A stretch of DNA of 37,117 nt from Ruania albidiflava DSM 18029 (GCF_000421225.1 NZ_ATWL01000023.1:1-37117), one strand, 5' to 3'; counted from the stretch's first letter, positions 7,224 through 15,400 are shown. Notes: a model not told the origin generated them from the letters alone. Program-made: numbers and translations.

Positions 7224-7241
7224 GTGCCCGGAGGCGGGCAC
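7224..7241 (-). terminator. Hairpin terminator at the end of the sugar-transport operon
   Basis: GTGCCCG (7224-7230) and CGGGCAC (7235-7241) form a perfect 7-bp stem with a 4-nt loop. It lies 28 nt past the stop codon of the dehydrogenase remnant on the minus strand, so it probably served that gene and now ends the ABC transporter transcript. Confidence 0.6.
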
Positions 7242-7269
7242 GAGCCCCGGCGGCGGGCACAGGCCTGGC

Positions 7270-7344
7270 TCAGGTCGGCGTCAGCAGCGTCTTGATACCG
7301 GCACCGCTGCGCACCGACTCCAGCGCGTGGGCTGGGTCTCTGCC
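7270..7344 (-). pseudogene. Remnant of a zinc alcohol/polyol dehydrogenase (C-terminal end only)
   Basis: Just after the permease stop (7352-7354), minus-strand codons 7338-7273 read DPAHALESVRSG then AGIKTLLTPT, followed by TGA 7270-7272. This resembles the extreme C-terminus of medium-chain zinc alcohol/polyol dehydrogenases, which often end in an 'A-A/L-E-x-V-x-S-G-x-x-I-K-x-L-L-T-P' pattern. Such a gene commonly follows polyol ABC permeases in actinobacteria. No start or Rossmann domain remains. The likely history is an internal deletion that removed all but the last ~25 codons. The match is by eye on a short segment, so the call is moderate. Confidence 0.55.
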
Positions 7345-7351
7345 ACCATGC

Positions 7352-8236
7352 TCAGCCCTTCGTCGCCCCGGCGGTCAGCCCGGAGACGATGTACTTCTGC
7401 GCCAGCAGCGCGACCACGATGATCGGCAGGGTCATGATGCAGGTGGCGGCCATGATCGCGCCCCAGTCGATGCTGGCGTAGGAGACGAAGTCGAACACGG
7501 CCACCGGCAGGGTCTTGGTGTTCGCACCGGAGAGCACCAGGGCGAACATGAAGTTGTTCCAGGAGAAGATGAACGACAAGATCGCGGCGGTCGCCATCCC
7601 CGGCACGGACAGCCGCAGCAGGATCCGCAGGAACGCGCCGATCGGGGTGAGGCCGTCGACCAGCGCAGCATCCTCCAGCTCCCGCGGCATCGAGTCGAAG
7701 AACGACATCATGATGTACACGCTGATCGGGATGAGGATGAACATGTGCGAGATCACCAGCACCCCGTATCCGCCGACCAGGCCGAGGTTGGCGAACACGT
7801 AGTACCAGGGCACCAGCAGGCTCACCCCGGGGATGATCCGGGCCAGCAGCACCACCAGGGCGGACTTGTGCATGTTGAAGCGGCTCATCGAGTAGGCCGC
7901 CGGCACTCCCAGCAGCAGCGAGATGCCGGTGGCCAGGAACGCCACCACGAAGCTGTTCCGGACGAAGCCGAGGTAGTCGTCGTTGGCCAGGACGTGCCGG
8001 TAGTTGTCCAGGATCGGGGTGAAGGAGAACGTCTTGGCCGTGTTCTGGATGTCCACGTTGGTCTTGAACGAGGCCATCACCATCCACAGCAGCGGCACCA
8101 CGAACACCAGCACCACGACCGCGATCATCGTGGCCCGGAACGCGCTGTAGGCCTTCGCGCGCGGGGCGCGGCGCCGGCGCGCTGGTCGGACCCCGGTGCC
8201 GGCCGGCGCCGCGCTGGCGGTCTGGGCGGTGCTCAC
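7352..8236 (-). CDS. Carbohydrate ABC transporter permease (MalG type)
   Basis: This is the second integral-membrane subunit of a CUT1-family sugar importer. The 294-residue protein has a basic N-terminal cytoplasmic tail, six predicted helices, and the EAA loop ELEDAALVDGLTPIGAF that docks the ATPase. It ends at TGA 7352-7354. GTG 8234-8236 overlaps the stop of the upstream permease in a GTGA, showing translational coupling. The longer open frame upstream is a shadow of that permease. No ATP-binding subunit is encoded here, which is normal for CUT1 systems sharing a common MsmX-like ATPase. The substrate is unknown, and the dehydrogenase remnant downstream hints at a polyol. Confidence 0.94.
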   Translation of the reverse strand: MSTAQTASAAPAGTGVRPARRRRAPRAKAYSAFRATMIAVVVLVFVVPLLWMVMASFKTNVDIQNTAKTFSFTPILDNYRHVLANDDYLGFVRNSFVVAFLATGISLLLGVPAAYSMSRFNMHKSALVVLLARIIPGVSLLVPWYYVFANLGLVGGYGVLVISHMFILIPISVYIMMSFFDSMPRELEDAALVDGLTPIGAFLRILLRLSVPGMATAAILSFIFSWNNFMFALVLSGANTKTLPVAVFDFVSYASIDWGAIMAATCIMTLPIIVVALLAQKYIVSGLTAGATKG

Positions 8237-9156
8237 AGCTTGGCCCCCTTCCGGCGGAACGTCAGCAGCCACATCACCGCCAGGATCATCAGGAAGAAGA
8301 TGATCAGCACCGCTGAGGCCACCCCGAAGTCGTTGTACTTGAAGCTCAGCCCGTACACGTAGATGTTCAACGTCTCCGCCTCGTGGAACGACCCGCCGCC
8401 CTGGCCCTTGGTCACGTACAGCAGGTCGAACGTCTTCAGCGCGTCGATCGCCCGCAGCAGCACCGCCACCAGCACCACGGGCTTGAGCATCGGCAGGGTG
8501 ACGTACCAGAACCGCTGCCACAGCCCGGCGCCGTCGATGCGGGCGGCCTCGTCCGGTTCGTCCGGCAGCGTGGACAGGCCGGCGAGCAGGATGATCGCCA
8601 CCATCGGGGTGAACTCCCACACGTCCACGAAGATCAGCGTGGGCAGCGTCATCCCCGGATCGGCCAGCCACGGTTGCGGCGGCAGCCCCAGCCAGCCCAT
8701 CACCCGGTTGGCGAAGCCGATGTTCGGCTCGAAGATCAGCCGCCACATCATCGCGATCGCCACCGGGGTGGCCACGAACGGCAGCAGGATGGACACCCGC
8801 ACCCACCGTTGCCCGCGGAAGGTGCGCCAGAGCAGCAGAGCGATCGCCATCCCGAGCACCAGCTCCAGTGCCAGCGCACCGAAGGTGAACACCCCCGTGC
8901 GGGCCACCGCCGGCCAGAACCGGTCGGTGTCGGTGAGCACGCGCAGGTAGTTGCTGATCCCGATGAAGTCAGCCGGGCGGCGCACCGAGCCCTTCGCGTC
9001 GGTGAGGCTCAGGTACAGGGTCCAGCCGACCGGGAAGCAGATCAGCATGGCAGTGAACGCCATCGCCGGTGCTGCGAACAACCACTTCCGGTGCTGGTTC
9101 GCCCACCGGGAGAGGCGGGTGCTGATCGGCACCGCGTCGCTCGAGGTCGAGGTCAT
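8233..9156 (-). CDS. Carbohydrate ABC transporter permease (MalF type)
   Basis: This is the first permease of the same CUT1 importer (307 residues, the usual length). It has an N-terminal cytoplasmic segment, a first helix near residues 27-50, five further helices, and the EAA motif DEAARIDGAGLWQRFWYVTLP. The start is ATG 9154-9156, 12 nt after the stop of the lipoprotein gene. Its stop overlaps the start of the second permease. Gene order lipoprotein-MalF-MalG is the standard arrangement and indicates a single transcript. Confidence 0.94.
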   Translation of the reverse strand: MTSTSSDAVPISTRLSRWANQHRKWLFAAPAMAFTAMLICFPVGWTLYLSLTDAKGSVRRPADFIGISNYLRVLTDTDRFWPAVARTGVFTFGALALELVLGMAIALLLWRTFRGQRWVRVSILLPFVATPVAIAMMWRLIFEPNIGFANRVMGWLGLPPQPWLADPGMTLPTLIFVDVWEFTPMVAIILLAGLSTLPDEPDEAARIDGAGLWQRFWYVTLPMLKPVVLVAVLLRAIDALKTFDLLYVTKGQGGGSFHEAETLNIYVYGLSFKYNDFGVASAVLIIFFLMILAVMWLLTFRRKGAKL

Positions 9157-9168
9157 GTCCGACAGAGG

Positions 9169-10452
9169 TCAGCCGTCCGACTCCAGGAACGCCTCGAACT
9201 GCTCGTTCGCCTGCTCGGCAGCCTGGTCGGAGTCTTCCCCGGTGATCGCGGCCACGATCGGGGCGCCGACGATCTCCCGGGCCTCGGCGACCCCCACCAC
9301 CAGGGGCCGGTCCTGGCCCACACCGTTCTCACCGTTGGCGGCGATCGCCGCAGCCAGGTCCTCCGGGAAGCTCTCGGTTCCCTCCGGGTTCTCCCACACC
9401 GAGGTCCGCGCGCTGGGCACCCCCTCGGTCTGGATCTCCAGGGTCATGTCCGGGCTGGTGGCCCACTGGATGAACGCCCAGGCGTTGTCCTGGTTCTGCG
9501 ATGCGGCGTTGATGCCCAGCGCCCAGGCGGCCACGTTGTACGGGCGGGACCCGTCCGGGCCGGCGGGGAACGGGGCGAACCCGACCTGGTCGCCGACCTG
9601 GGACTTCGCCGGGTCGTAGACGTTCTCGTACAGGCTGGAGGCATCGATCCAGAAGCCGGCGTCACCCTGGGCGAAGATCGCGGCAGACTCCGGCCAGGAC
9701 ATGTCCGTGCTGATCTGGTCCGGGCCGTAGTCGTGCAGCAGCCGGCCGTAGTAGGCGTAGGCCTCCTTCGCCTCGTCGCTGGCGATCGCCGAGTGACCCT
9801 GGTCATCGAGCCAGGTGCCGCCGAAGCTGTACAGGAAGCCGGAGAGCTGGGTGACGGCGGCCGACGCCTGGGAGCGCATCACGATCCCCGCGGTACCGGG
9901 GTTCTCCTCGTGGATCGTCCGGGCAGCCTCCTCCAGCTCCGCCATCGTGGTGGGGACCTCCAGACCGGCATCCTCGAGCAGGTCGGTGCGGTAGTAGAGC
10001 ATCTCGCTCTCGGTGATCATCGGCACCCCGACGACCTGGTCCTCATACGTGGTCAGGCCCACCGGGCCGGCCTGGAAGTCCTCCCAGTCCCAGTCGCCGG
10101 CCCCGCTGACCCGGTCGGTGATGTCGGCGAAGTAGCCGTTCTGCCCGAAGAGCTTTCCCACCTGCAGCGGCCGGTACATCATCACGTCCACGTCCGCCGA
10201 GCCCGCGTTCAGCTTCACCTTGTAGTTGTCCACCAGCTGGTCTTCGCTGAGCTGGGTGACCACGACGTCCAGCCCGGACTGCTCCTCGAACTCCGGGATC
10301 TTCTCGGTGATGATGTCGGTCCACACGTGGTTGGCGAGGGTGACGTTCAACGTCGTCGACTCTCCGTCGTCGCCGCTGCAGGCGGCGAGCGTGCCCATGC
10401 CCAGAGCTGCGGCCATGAGGGCTGCGATCCGTGCTGCGTGTCGGTGTTGCAT
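9169..10452 (-). CDS. Sugar-binding lipoprotein of the ABC importer
   Basis: This extracellular solute-binding protein (family 1, 427 residues) delivers a carbohydrate to the two permeases. It has a lipoprotein signal peptide with the lipobox LAAC at residues 22-25, so Cys25 would be lipidated. The mature part shows the family pattern: TLNVTLANHVW at the start, the hinge region VGVPMITESEMLYYRTDLLEDAG, and a C-terminal FIQWATSPDMTLEIQTEGVPSART. ATG 10450-10452 is chosen because GGGGAGG precedes it by 5 nt on the minus strand. The longer open frame upstream runs through the promoter and has no protein-like sequence. Confidence 0.94.
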   Translation of the reverse strand: MQHRHAARIAALMAAALGMGTLAACSGDDGESTTLNVTLANHVWTDIITEKIPEFEEQSGLDVVVTQLSEDQLVDNYKVKLNAGSADVDVMMYRPLQVGKLFGQNGYFADITDRVSGAGDWDWEDFQAGPVGLTTYEDQVVGVPMITESEMLYYRTDLLEDAGLEVPTTMAELEEAARTIHEENPGTAGIVMRSQASAAVTQLSGFLYSFGGTWLDDQGHSAIASDEAKEAYAYYGRLLHDYGPDQISTDMSWPESAAIFAQGDAGFWIDASSLYENVYDPAKSQVGDQVGFAPFPAGPDGSRPYNVAAWALGINAASQNQDNAWAFIQWATSPDMTLEIQTEGVPSARTSVWENPEGTESFPEDLAAAIAANGENGVGQDRPLVVGVAEAREIVGAPIVAAITGEDSDQAAEQANEQFEAFLESDG

Positions 10453-10507
10453 CCGAGCCTCCCCGTGCGTCGTTGCACTGTTGCTGCCGCTGCTTCGCGG
10501 TGAACTC

Positions 10508-10537
10508 ACCATAGAACTGGACCGACGGCTCGTCCAA
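10508..10537 (-). promoter_or_regulatory. Promoter of the sugar ABC transporter operon
   Basis: On the minus strand TTGGAC (10532-10537) is followed after 18 nt by TATGGT (10508-10513), a good match to the sigma-70 pattern. The predicted start near 10501 leaves a leader of about 50 nt containing the ribosome-binding site. No clear LacI-type operator palindrome is visible. Confidence 0.6.
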
Positions 10538-10637
10538 CACGGCCCCACCGCCGAAGCTCCGCCGCAGCAGGGCAGCGGTCGCCGACCACATCGGCGATCT
10601 GATCTGAACGCGTGCACGAGCAGGTCCGCTGCCTCGG

Positions 10638-10643
10638 TAGGCT
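10638..10643 (+). promoter_or_regulatory. -10 box before purK
   Basis: TAGGCT matches TANNNT and lies 8 nt before ATG 10652. There is no Shine-Dalgarno sequence in the gap, so a leaderless or near-leaderless transcript is likely. The -35 region is not recognisable. Confidence 0.45.
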
Positions 10644-10651
10644 GAGCGCCC

Positions 10652-11788
10652 ATGGGACCAGTCGTAGCCGTGGTGGGAGGCGGGCAGCTCGCCCGGATGA
10701 TGGCCGAACCTGCCGGTGCCCTGCAGATCCAGCTACGCGCCCTGGTGGAGGCCGGCGACGGCGCCGCCGCTCAGGTGATCCCGAGCTCCACTGTGGGCCG
10801 CGCCGACGACGCCGAGGCGATCGCCGCCCTGGTGGACGGTGCGGACGTGCTCACGTTCGAGCACGAGCACGTGCCGCAGCAGGTGCTCACCGATCTGGTG
10901 GACGCCGGGGTGAACGTGCAGCCCGGTCCCGGGGCGCTGCGGCACGCCCAGGACAAGATCGTGATGCGGGAGCGGATGAGCCAGCTCGGGGTCCCCTGCC
11001 CGCGGTGGGCTGCGGTGCGCACCGAGGAGGACCTGCTCGCCGCAGGCGGGCGGATCGGCTGGCCGGTGGTGGCCAAGACCCCCGTCGGCGGCTACGACGG
11101 CAAAGGGGTGTCCGTGCTGGCCGGTGCCGAGGACGCCGCCGGGGTCGCGGACTGGTTCGCCCACCCGCGCGGCGAGGTGCTGGTCGAGGAGAAGGTGGAC
11201 TTCACCCGCGAGCTGGCCGTGCTGGTGGCCCGGCGCCCGAGCGGCGAGACGGTGACCTGGCCGGTGGTGGAGACCATCCAGGCCGGCGGGGTGTGCGCTG
11301 AGGTGCTCGCTCCCGCCCCCGGGCTGGCGCCGCACGTGGCCGAGGACGCCGCCGACATCGCCCGCACGATCGCCGAGGGACTGGGCGTCACCGGGGTGCT
11401 GGCGGTGGAGATGTTCGAGGCGCGCGACGGCATCCTTCTGGTGAACGAGCTGGCGATGCGCCCGCACAACAGCGGGCACGTGACCATCGATGCCGCTGTC
11501 ACCAGCCAGTTCGAGCAGCACTTGCGCGCGGTGCTGGACCTGCCGCTGGGCAGCACCGAGCTGACCGTGCCGGCTGCGGCGATGGTGAACGTGCTCGGCT
11601 CGGAGCTGGCCGACCCGGCGGCCGCCTACCCGGAGCTGATGGCCTCGTTCCCGGACGCGAAGGTGCACCTGTACGGCAAAGGGGTGCGGCCCGGCCGCAA
11701 GCTCGGACATGTCACGGTGACCGGGACGGACCCGGCCCAGGTACGCCGTCGGGCGCTGCAGGCTGCCCGGCTGCTGGAAGGACGCTGA
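10652..11788 (+). CDS. purK: N5-carboxyaminoimidazole ribonucleotide synthase PurK
   Basis: PurK uses ATP and bicarbonate to convert 5-aminoimidazole ribonucleotide to N5-CAIR in de novo purine synthesis. The 378-residue length is standard. The N-terminal domain opens with [13 protein letters not shown]. The ATP-grasp domain carries [30 protein letters not shown], and the metal/ATP-binding end [18 protein letters not shown]. The C-terminal domain includes [15 protein letters not shown]. The start is ATG 10652, just after a TANNNT box. purE begins 1 nt after the stop, so the two are one operon acting in consecutive steps. Confidence 0.97.
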   Translation: MGPVVAVVGGGQLARMMAEPAGALQIQLRALVEAGDGAAAQVIPSSTVGRADDAEAIAALVDGADVLTFEHEHVPQQVLTDLVDAGVNVQPGPGALRHAQDKIVMRERMSQLGVPCPRWAAVRTEEDLLAAGGRIGWPVVAKTPVGGYDGKGVSVLAGAEDAAGVADWFAHPRGEVLVEEKVDFTRELAVLVARRPSGETVTWPVVETIQAGGVCAEVLAPAPGLAPHVAEDAADIARTIAEGLGVTGVLAVEMFEARDGILLVNELAMRPHNSGHVTIDAAVTSQFEQHLRAVLDLPLGSTELTVPAAAMVNVLGSELADPAAAYPELMASFPDAKVHLYGKGVRPGRKLGHVTVTGTDPAQVRRRALQAARLLEGR

Positions 11789-11789
11789 G

Positions 11790-12317
11790 ATGGGTGCTGT
11801 AGTCGGTGTGGTGATGGGCTCGGACTCGGACTGGCCGGTGATGTCTGCTGCCGCGGACGCGCTCGCCGAGTTCGACCTCGAGGTCGAGGTGGACGTGGTC
11901 TCCGCGCACCGGATGCCGCAGGACATGATCCGCTACGGGCAGGAGGCCGACGCTCGCGGGCTGCGGGTGGTCGTCGCCGGTGCCGGCGGTGCCGCGCACC
12001 TGCCTGGGATGCTTGCCGCGGTCACCCCGCTGCCGGTGATCGGGGTGCCGGTGCCGTTGGCGCACCTGGACGGGATGGACTCGCTGCTGTCCATCGTGCA
12101 GATGCCGGCCGGGGTGCCGGTGGCGACCGTGTCCGTGGGTGGGGCGCGCAACGCCGGGCTGCTCGCCGCCCGGATCTTGGCCGCCGGGGCCGATGAGCAG
12201 GCAGCGGCGCTGCGGGAGCGGATGCGCACCTTCCAGGCTGACCTGCGCTCCGCCGCCAAGGAGAAGGGTGCCCGGCTGCGCGCCCAGCGCTCCCAGCGCA
12301 CCGGTTTCAGCGCCTGA
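11790..12317 (+). CDS. purE: N5-carboxyaminoimidazole ribonucleotide mutase PurE
   Basis: PurE (class I) shifts the carboxylate of N5-CAIR to C4, the step after PurK. The 175-residue protein shows the substrate-binding [10 protein letters not shown] near the N-terminus, the SAHRMP motif with catalytic His40, the glycine-rich [11 protein letters not shown] loop and [15 protein letters not shown] ribosome-binding site GGAAGGA lies inside the end of purK, 7 nt before ATG 11790. A lysine/arginine-rich C-terminal tail follows the conserved core. The gene is followed by the 66-bp palindrome. Confidence 0.97.
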   Translation: MGAVVGVVMGSDSDWPVMSAAADALAEFDLEVEVDVVSAHRMPQDMIRYGQEADARGLRVVVAGAGGAAHLPGMLAAVTPLPVIGVPVPLAHLDGMDSLLSIVQMPAGVPVATVSVGGARNAGLLAARILAAGADEQAAALRERMRTFQADLRSAAKEKGARLRAQRSQRTGFSA

Positions 12318-12334
12318 ACCCGGTCGCCCAGATA

Positions 12335-12400
12335 GTTCGCGAACGCTCTGGTTTGCGGCGGGCAAGCGCTTGCCCGCCGCAAACCAGAGCGTTCGCGAAC
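12335..12400. repeat. 66-bp perfect palindrome between convergent genes
   Basis: The left 33 bases (12335-12367) are the exact reverse complement of the right 33 (12368-12400), with no spacer; the centre is AAGCGCTT. Each end begins with the 10-bp palindrome GTTCGCGAAC, so the structure is nested. It lies 17 nt after the purE stop and 26 nt before the stop of the convergent kinase gene, so it could end transcription from both sides, and on DNA it could extrude as a cruciform. No T-run is present. A dispersed repeat family is possible, but no second copy was seen in this window. Confidence 0.9.
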
Positions 12401-12426
12401 CTGGGGGGAGGGGCGACGGCGGAGGG

Positions 12427-13146
12427 TCAGACCCAGCGCACGACCAGGTCCGCTCGGGCTGCTGTGGCAGCGATCAGCTCGGCGTTGCGCTGGTCCGTGC
12501 CCCGGGCCCAGTCGTCGGCCTCGGCGGGAGACCTGCCGTGCGCCACGTGCCGGTCGGTCAGCCGCCGTAGGCGGAGCTGTTCAGGTGGGGCGAGGTACCA
12601 GACCTCCTGCATCACCGCCCGGGCGCGCGGCCAGTCACCGGTGGAGGCGAGCAGGTAGTTGCCTTCGGTGATCACCAGCGGCACCTCCTGGGGCACCGGT
12701 ACGGCGCTGCCCAGGGAGTTCTCCAGGTCCCGGTCGAACCGGGGCGCATATACCGTGCCCGGCTCGGGGCCGGCGAGCCGGTGCAGCAGGGCGGCGTAGC
12801 CGGCGTCGTCGAAGGTGTCGATCGCGCCCTTGCGGTCCCGGCGGCCGAGGCGGCGCAGCAGCGAGTCCTCCAGGTGGAACCCGTCCATGCCCACGCACAC
12901 GGCCTGCTGCGGGCCCAGGGCGGTGGCGATCAGCTCGGCGAGCGTCGACTTGCCGGCCCCGGGGGCGCCGACGATGCCCAGGATCGCCCGCCCGCTGCTG
13001 GCCAGGCTGCGGGCGCGGGTGACCAGCTCCTCGGTGGTGAGCTCGACGGGCTGCACGGAAGGAGCCGGACGAGCCGGGTGTACCGGCTGCTCCGGGTGTG
13101 CCGAGCGTACCGGGCGCCCGGAGCCGTCGGATGTGGCCGGGTTCAT
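12427..13146 (-). CDS. P-loop nucleoside/nucleotide kinase family protein (YggC/PanK-like)
   Basis: The 239-residue protein has a Walker A loop GAPGAGKST (60-68), a DGFHLED segment and a VITEGNYLL strand, which together mark the uridine kinase/pantothenate kinase-like P-loop family that includes E. coli YggC. The phosphate acceptor is not known. The ~35 N-terminal residues are Pro/Ser-rich and not conserved in the family. ATG 13144-13146 overlaps the stop of the PfkB gene in an ATGA, so the two are translationally coupled. A pairing with a sugar kinase suggests a role in carbohydrate salvage, but this is inference. Confidence 0.85.
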   Translation of the reverse strand: MNPATSDGSGRPVRSAHPEQPVHPARPAPSVQPVELTTEELVTRARSLASSGRAILGIVGAPGAGKSTLAELIATALGPQQAVCVGMDGFHLEDSLLRRLGRRDRKGAIDTFDDAGYAALLHRLAGPEPGTVYAPRFDRDLENSLGSAVPVPQEVPLVITEGNYLLASTGDWPRARAVMQEVWYLAPPEQLRLRRLTDRHVAHGRSPAEADDWARGTDQRNAELIAATAARADLVVRWV

Positions 13147-14060
13147 CCAGGCACCGCCGCTGCCGCAGTGTGCAGGTAGCTGCGCGGACCCACGTGCTGC
13201 ACCCGGTGGGAGGCCACCGCCACGGCGACCGCCAGGGCGCGTCGCAGCGGGTCACCTGCGGCCAGGGCGGCCACCAGTGCGCCGTGGAACGCGTCTCCGG
13301 CGCCGAGGGTGTCGCGCACCGGCACGGCCGGCACGGGCACCTCACCGGATGCTGCCCCGGTGACCGGACCTTCGCCCGCCCCGGTGAGTGCGCCCGCACC
13401 CACTCCGGTGACGAACTGGACCGGGCTGGCCCCGGCGGTGACCACCCCGACCCCGGCGCCCGCGGCGACCAGCGCACCCGGGCCGCGACCGCCGTCGGGC
13501 AGCGTGAAGTCCGCCGATGCGGCGACCACGTGCGCCAGCGGGATCAGGGCGGCGAACACCGGCCGCCACCGGCCCGCGTCCAGCACCACCACGGCGCCGC
13601 GAGCCCGCGCTGCCCGGGCCGCCGCCACCGCCAGGGTGGGGTAGTGACCATCGACGAGGACCACCGCCGGATCCGGCAGTGCCGCGAAGTCCGGGGCCGG
13701 CGGGTCCGCGGCACCGCCGTCCAGGGAGGTGACGCTGCGGGCCCCGGTGGTCGCGTCCACCAGGATCGCCGAGACCGCCAGCTCGTGGTCCCGGGCCACG
13801 TCGACCACGTGCACGCCGCAGCCGGTCAGGTCAGCATGCGCGGCAGCGGCCACGGCGGAGGAGCCCAACGGGCTGACCAGGGTAGCGCGAGCACCGAGCG
13901 CTGCCGCCACCACGGCCGCGTTCGCCGCCGGCCCACCGGCGGCCACGTCCTGTCGCGTGGCGGTGATCTTCTCGTTCCTCGACGGCGGAGCCTGGGCCCG
14001 GTGCACCACGTCCAGCGTGGTGAGCCCGACGAACCAGGTGGCGCCCGTCGTGCTGCTCAC
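13143..14060 (-). CDS. PfkB-family carbohydrate kinase
   Basis: This is a ribokinase-type sugar or nucleoside kinase of 305 residues. It has the N-terminal substrate-binding GGPAANAAVVAAALG, a central Rossmann-like core (VVLDAGRWRPVF), and the C-terminal signature DTLGAGDAFHGAL with catalytic Asp256 and the anion-hole glycines. GTG 14058-14060 overlaps the stop of the lipoprotein gene, and the stop overlaps the next kinase gene, so the three form one operon. The substrate cannot be assigned; the first ~15 residues (WFVGLTTLDVVHRA) resemble many actinobacterial PfkB proteins annotated only at family level. Confidence 0.9.
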   Translation of the reverse strand: MSSTTGATWFVGLTTLDVVHRAQAPPSRNEKITATRQDVAAGGPAANAAVVAAALGARATLVSPLGSSAVAAAAHADLTGCGVHVVDVARDHELAVSAILVDATTGARSVTSLDGGAADPPAPDFAALPDPAVVLVDGHYPTLAVAAARAARARGAVVVLDAGRWRPVFAALIPLAHVVAASADFTLPDGGRGPGALVAAGAGVGVVTAGASPVQFVTGVGAGALTGAGEGPVTGAASGEVPVPAVPVRDTLGAGDAFHGALVAALAAGDPLRRALAVAVAVASHRVQHVGPRSYLHTAAAAVPG

Positions 14061-14548
14061 GCGGGTGTCACCACGTAGACCACGCGGCTGGGTGAGGCGA
14101 TGAGCTTGACGTCCACACCGTTGCCGCTGAGCTGGGCGAGCACGCCGACGTCGGTGGTCACCGTGTGGGTGACTTCCAGGCCGGCGCCGGTGAGCAGGTC
14201 GCGTGCGCGCTCACCGGAGTCCTCGGCCTCCACCATAGCCACCCAGGTGGTCTGACCGTCCTCGGTGGTCTGTGCAGCGCCCCGGATGGCTCCGTCCACC
14301 ACCGGGACCTCCTCGGTGGGGAAGCCGGGCGGCAACCCATCGGTGAGGTCCAGCCCCTCGATCGCATCCTCGATCGCGTGCTCCACCACGTTTCCGGCCT
14401 GTTCGCGCACCTGGCTGCAGCCGGCCACCGTGGTCAGCGCCAGCAGCAGCGCGAGGGGCCCGATCAGCACGCGGGTGGCCCAGTGTGCGCTGCTCCAGCG
14501 TGGCCGGGCCAAGCGTCGACCGGTCCAGGCGGTCAGCACAAGGGTCAT
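14057..14548 (-). CDS. Putative small lipoprotein of unknown function
   Basis: The 163-residue protein has a basic N-terminus, a hydrophobic segment (about 27-43) and a lipobox-like VAGC, predicting lipidation at Cys44 and an extracytoplasmic location. The mature part contains two similar alpha/beta-looking halves (TTWVAMVEAEDSGERARDLL and VLAQLSGNGVDVKLIAS), but I recognise no domain. It is the first gene of the overlapped kinase operon. ATG 14546-14548 lies 6 nt after a TAACCT box and has no ribosome-binding site, so it is probably leaderless. Its role beside two kinases is unclear. Confidence 0.75.
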   Translation of the reverse strand: MTLVLTAWTGRRLARPRWSSAHWATRVLIGPLALLLALTTVAGCSQVREQAGNVVEHAIEDAIEGLDLTDGLPPGFPTEEVPVVDGAIRGAAQTTEDGQTTWVAMVEAEDSGERARDLLTGAGLEVTHTVTTDVGVLAQLSGNGVDVKLIASPSRVVYVVTPA

Positions 14549-14554
14549 GGTCCC

Positions 14555-14560
14555 AGGTTA
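14555..14560 (-). promoter_or_regulatory. -10 box of the lipoprotein-kinase operon
   Basis: On the minus strand TAACCT lies 6 nt before ATG 14548, the spacing expected when transcription starts at the start codon. A -35 box is not evident. Confidence 0.55.
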
Positions 14561-14634
14561 CGTAATGGCGACCGGTGCCGCCGCCACCGACCCGGGCGCT
14601 GGGCACCCGAAGACCGCTGGGCATCCGACTGGCG

Positions 14635-15054
14635 TCAGGACAGCCCGAGTGCTGGCCCTTCGATCGCCGGGCAAGTGTCCATGACCACGTCCAGCCCGGC
14701 CGCTGCTGCCCGCGCGGCTGCTGCTTCGTCGATCACGCCCAGCTGCAGCCACACCGCCCCGGCACCGATCGCGATCGCCTGGTCCACCACGGCGCCCGCG
14801 AGGGACGAGTTCACGAACACGTCCACCACGTCTACCGGCGCTGGCACCTGGGACAGGTCGCTCACCCCGGGAGCCCCGTGCACCGTCTCGGCTTTCGGGT
14901 GCACCGGGACGATCTCCTGGTGCAGGTTGCGCTGCAGGTACCGGGCCACCCCGTAGGCGGCGCGGGCGGTGTTGGTCGACAGTCCCACCACCGCCCACCG
15001 GCCTGTGGTGGTGAGCAGACGTCGGATCACCTCAGGGTCGTTGCGGTGGCTCAC
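14635..15054 (-). CDS. CoA-binding domain protein (YccU-like)
   Basis: The 139-residue protein is a stand-alone CoA_binding Rossmann domain: WAVVGLSTNTARAAYGVARYL near the N-terminus, IVPVHPK, VDVVDVFVNS, and GAVWLQLGV before a final VVMDTCPAIEG. Such proteins resemble the N-terminal domain of succinyl-CoA synthetase alpha but lack its catalytic His domain. Their function is unknown. GTG 15052-15054 is preceded by AGGAGGGAGG. It is 34 nt downstream of the small membrane-protein gene and points the same way, so it may be the last gene of the SPFH operon. Confidence 0.88.
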   Translation of the reverse strand: MSHRNDPEVIRRLLTTTGRWAVVGLSTNTARAAYGVARYLQRNLHQEIVPVHPKAETVHGAPGVSDLSQVPAPVDVVDVFVNSSLAGAVVDQAIAIGAGAVWLQLGVIDEAAAARAAAAGLDVVMDTCPAIEGPALGLS

Positions 15055-15088
15055 CTGGCCTCCCTCCTGTGTGCAGCGTCCTGACCAG

Positions 15089-15400
15089 TCAGGGGAACTG
15101 GATGTTGAACCCAGAGCTGCCATAGTCCCGGCTGTTCGCACCAGTCATCTTCTTGTTCTTCAGACCGGTGCGGGTGCGCACGTAGTCGTTGCGTTCGCGC
15201 AGGTTGTCCATCGTGGCCTCAGTCTCGGTGGCGTGGCGGTGCCGCTTGTCCACGTTTCGGTAGCGCAGGAAGATCATCGCGTAGAAGAGAGGGCCAGCAA
15301 GCAGGAACAGCAGCCCGAACCAGCTGCCGTCCTCGATGGAGGAAGAGCCGCTGGCCAGGATCGGCCCGCCGTCGGCAAGGATCGTGATCGACATCGTCAC
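15089..15400 (-). CDS. Small membrane protein of the SPFH/zinc-ribbon operon
   Basis: This 103-residue protein has one clear hydrophobic helix (about residues 27-46, WFGLLFLLAGPLFYAMIFL) followed by a charged, basic cytoplasmic-type tail. I recognise no named domain. GTG 15398-15400 overlaps the stop of the zinc-ribbon gene in a GTGA, so the two are coupled; an in-frame ATG at 15394 is an alternative start. In position it corresponds to the small membrane component (YdjH) of the Bacillus YdjFGHI locus, but sequence similarity cannot be claimed by eye. Confidence 0.8.
   Translation of the reverse strand: MTMSITILADGGPILASGSSSIEDGSWFGLLFLLAGPLFYAMIFLRYRNVDKRHRHATETEATMDNLRERNDYVRTRTGLKNKKMTGANSRDYGSSGFNIQFP

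Noticed and set aside
8383-10503. A 706-codon plus-strand frame opposite the sugar ABC transporter genes.
   Set aside because: Its translation is rich in His, Arg, Gln and Gly with no domains, the typical antisense shadow of high-GC genes. The opposite strand encodes clear transporter proteins.
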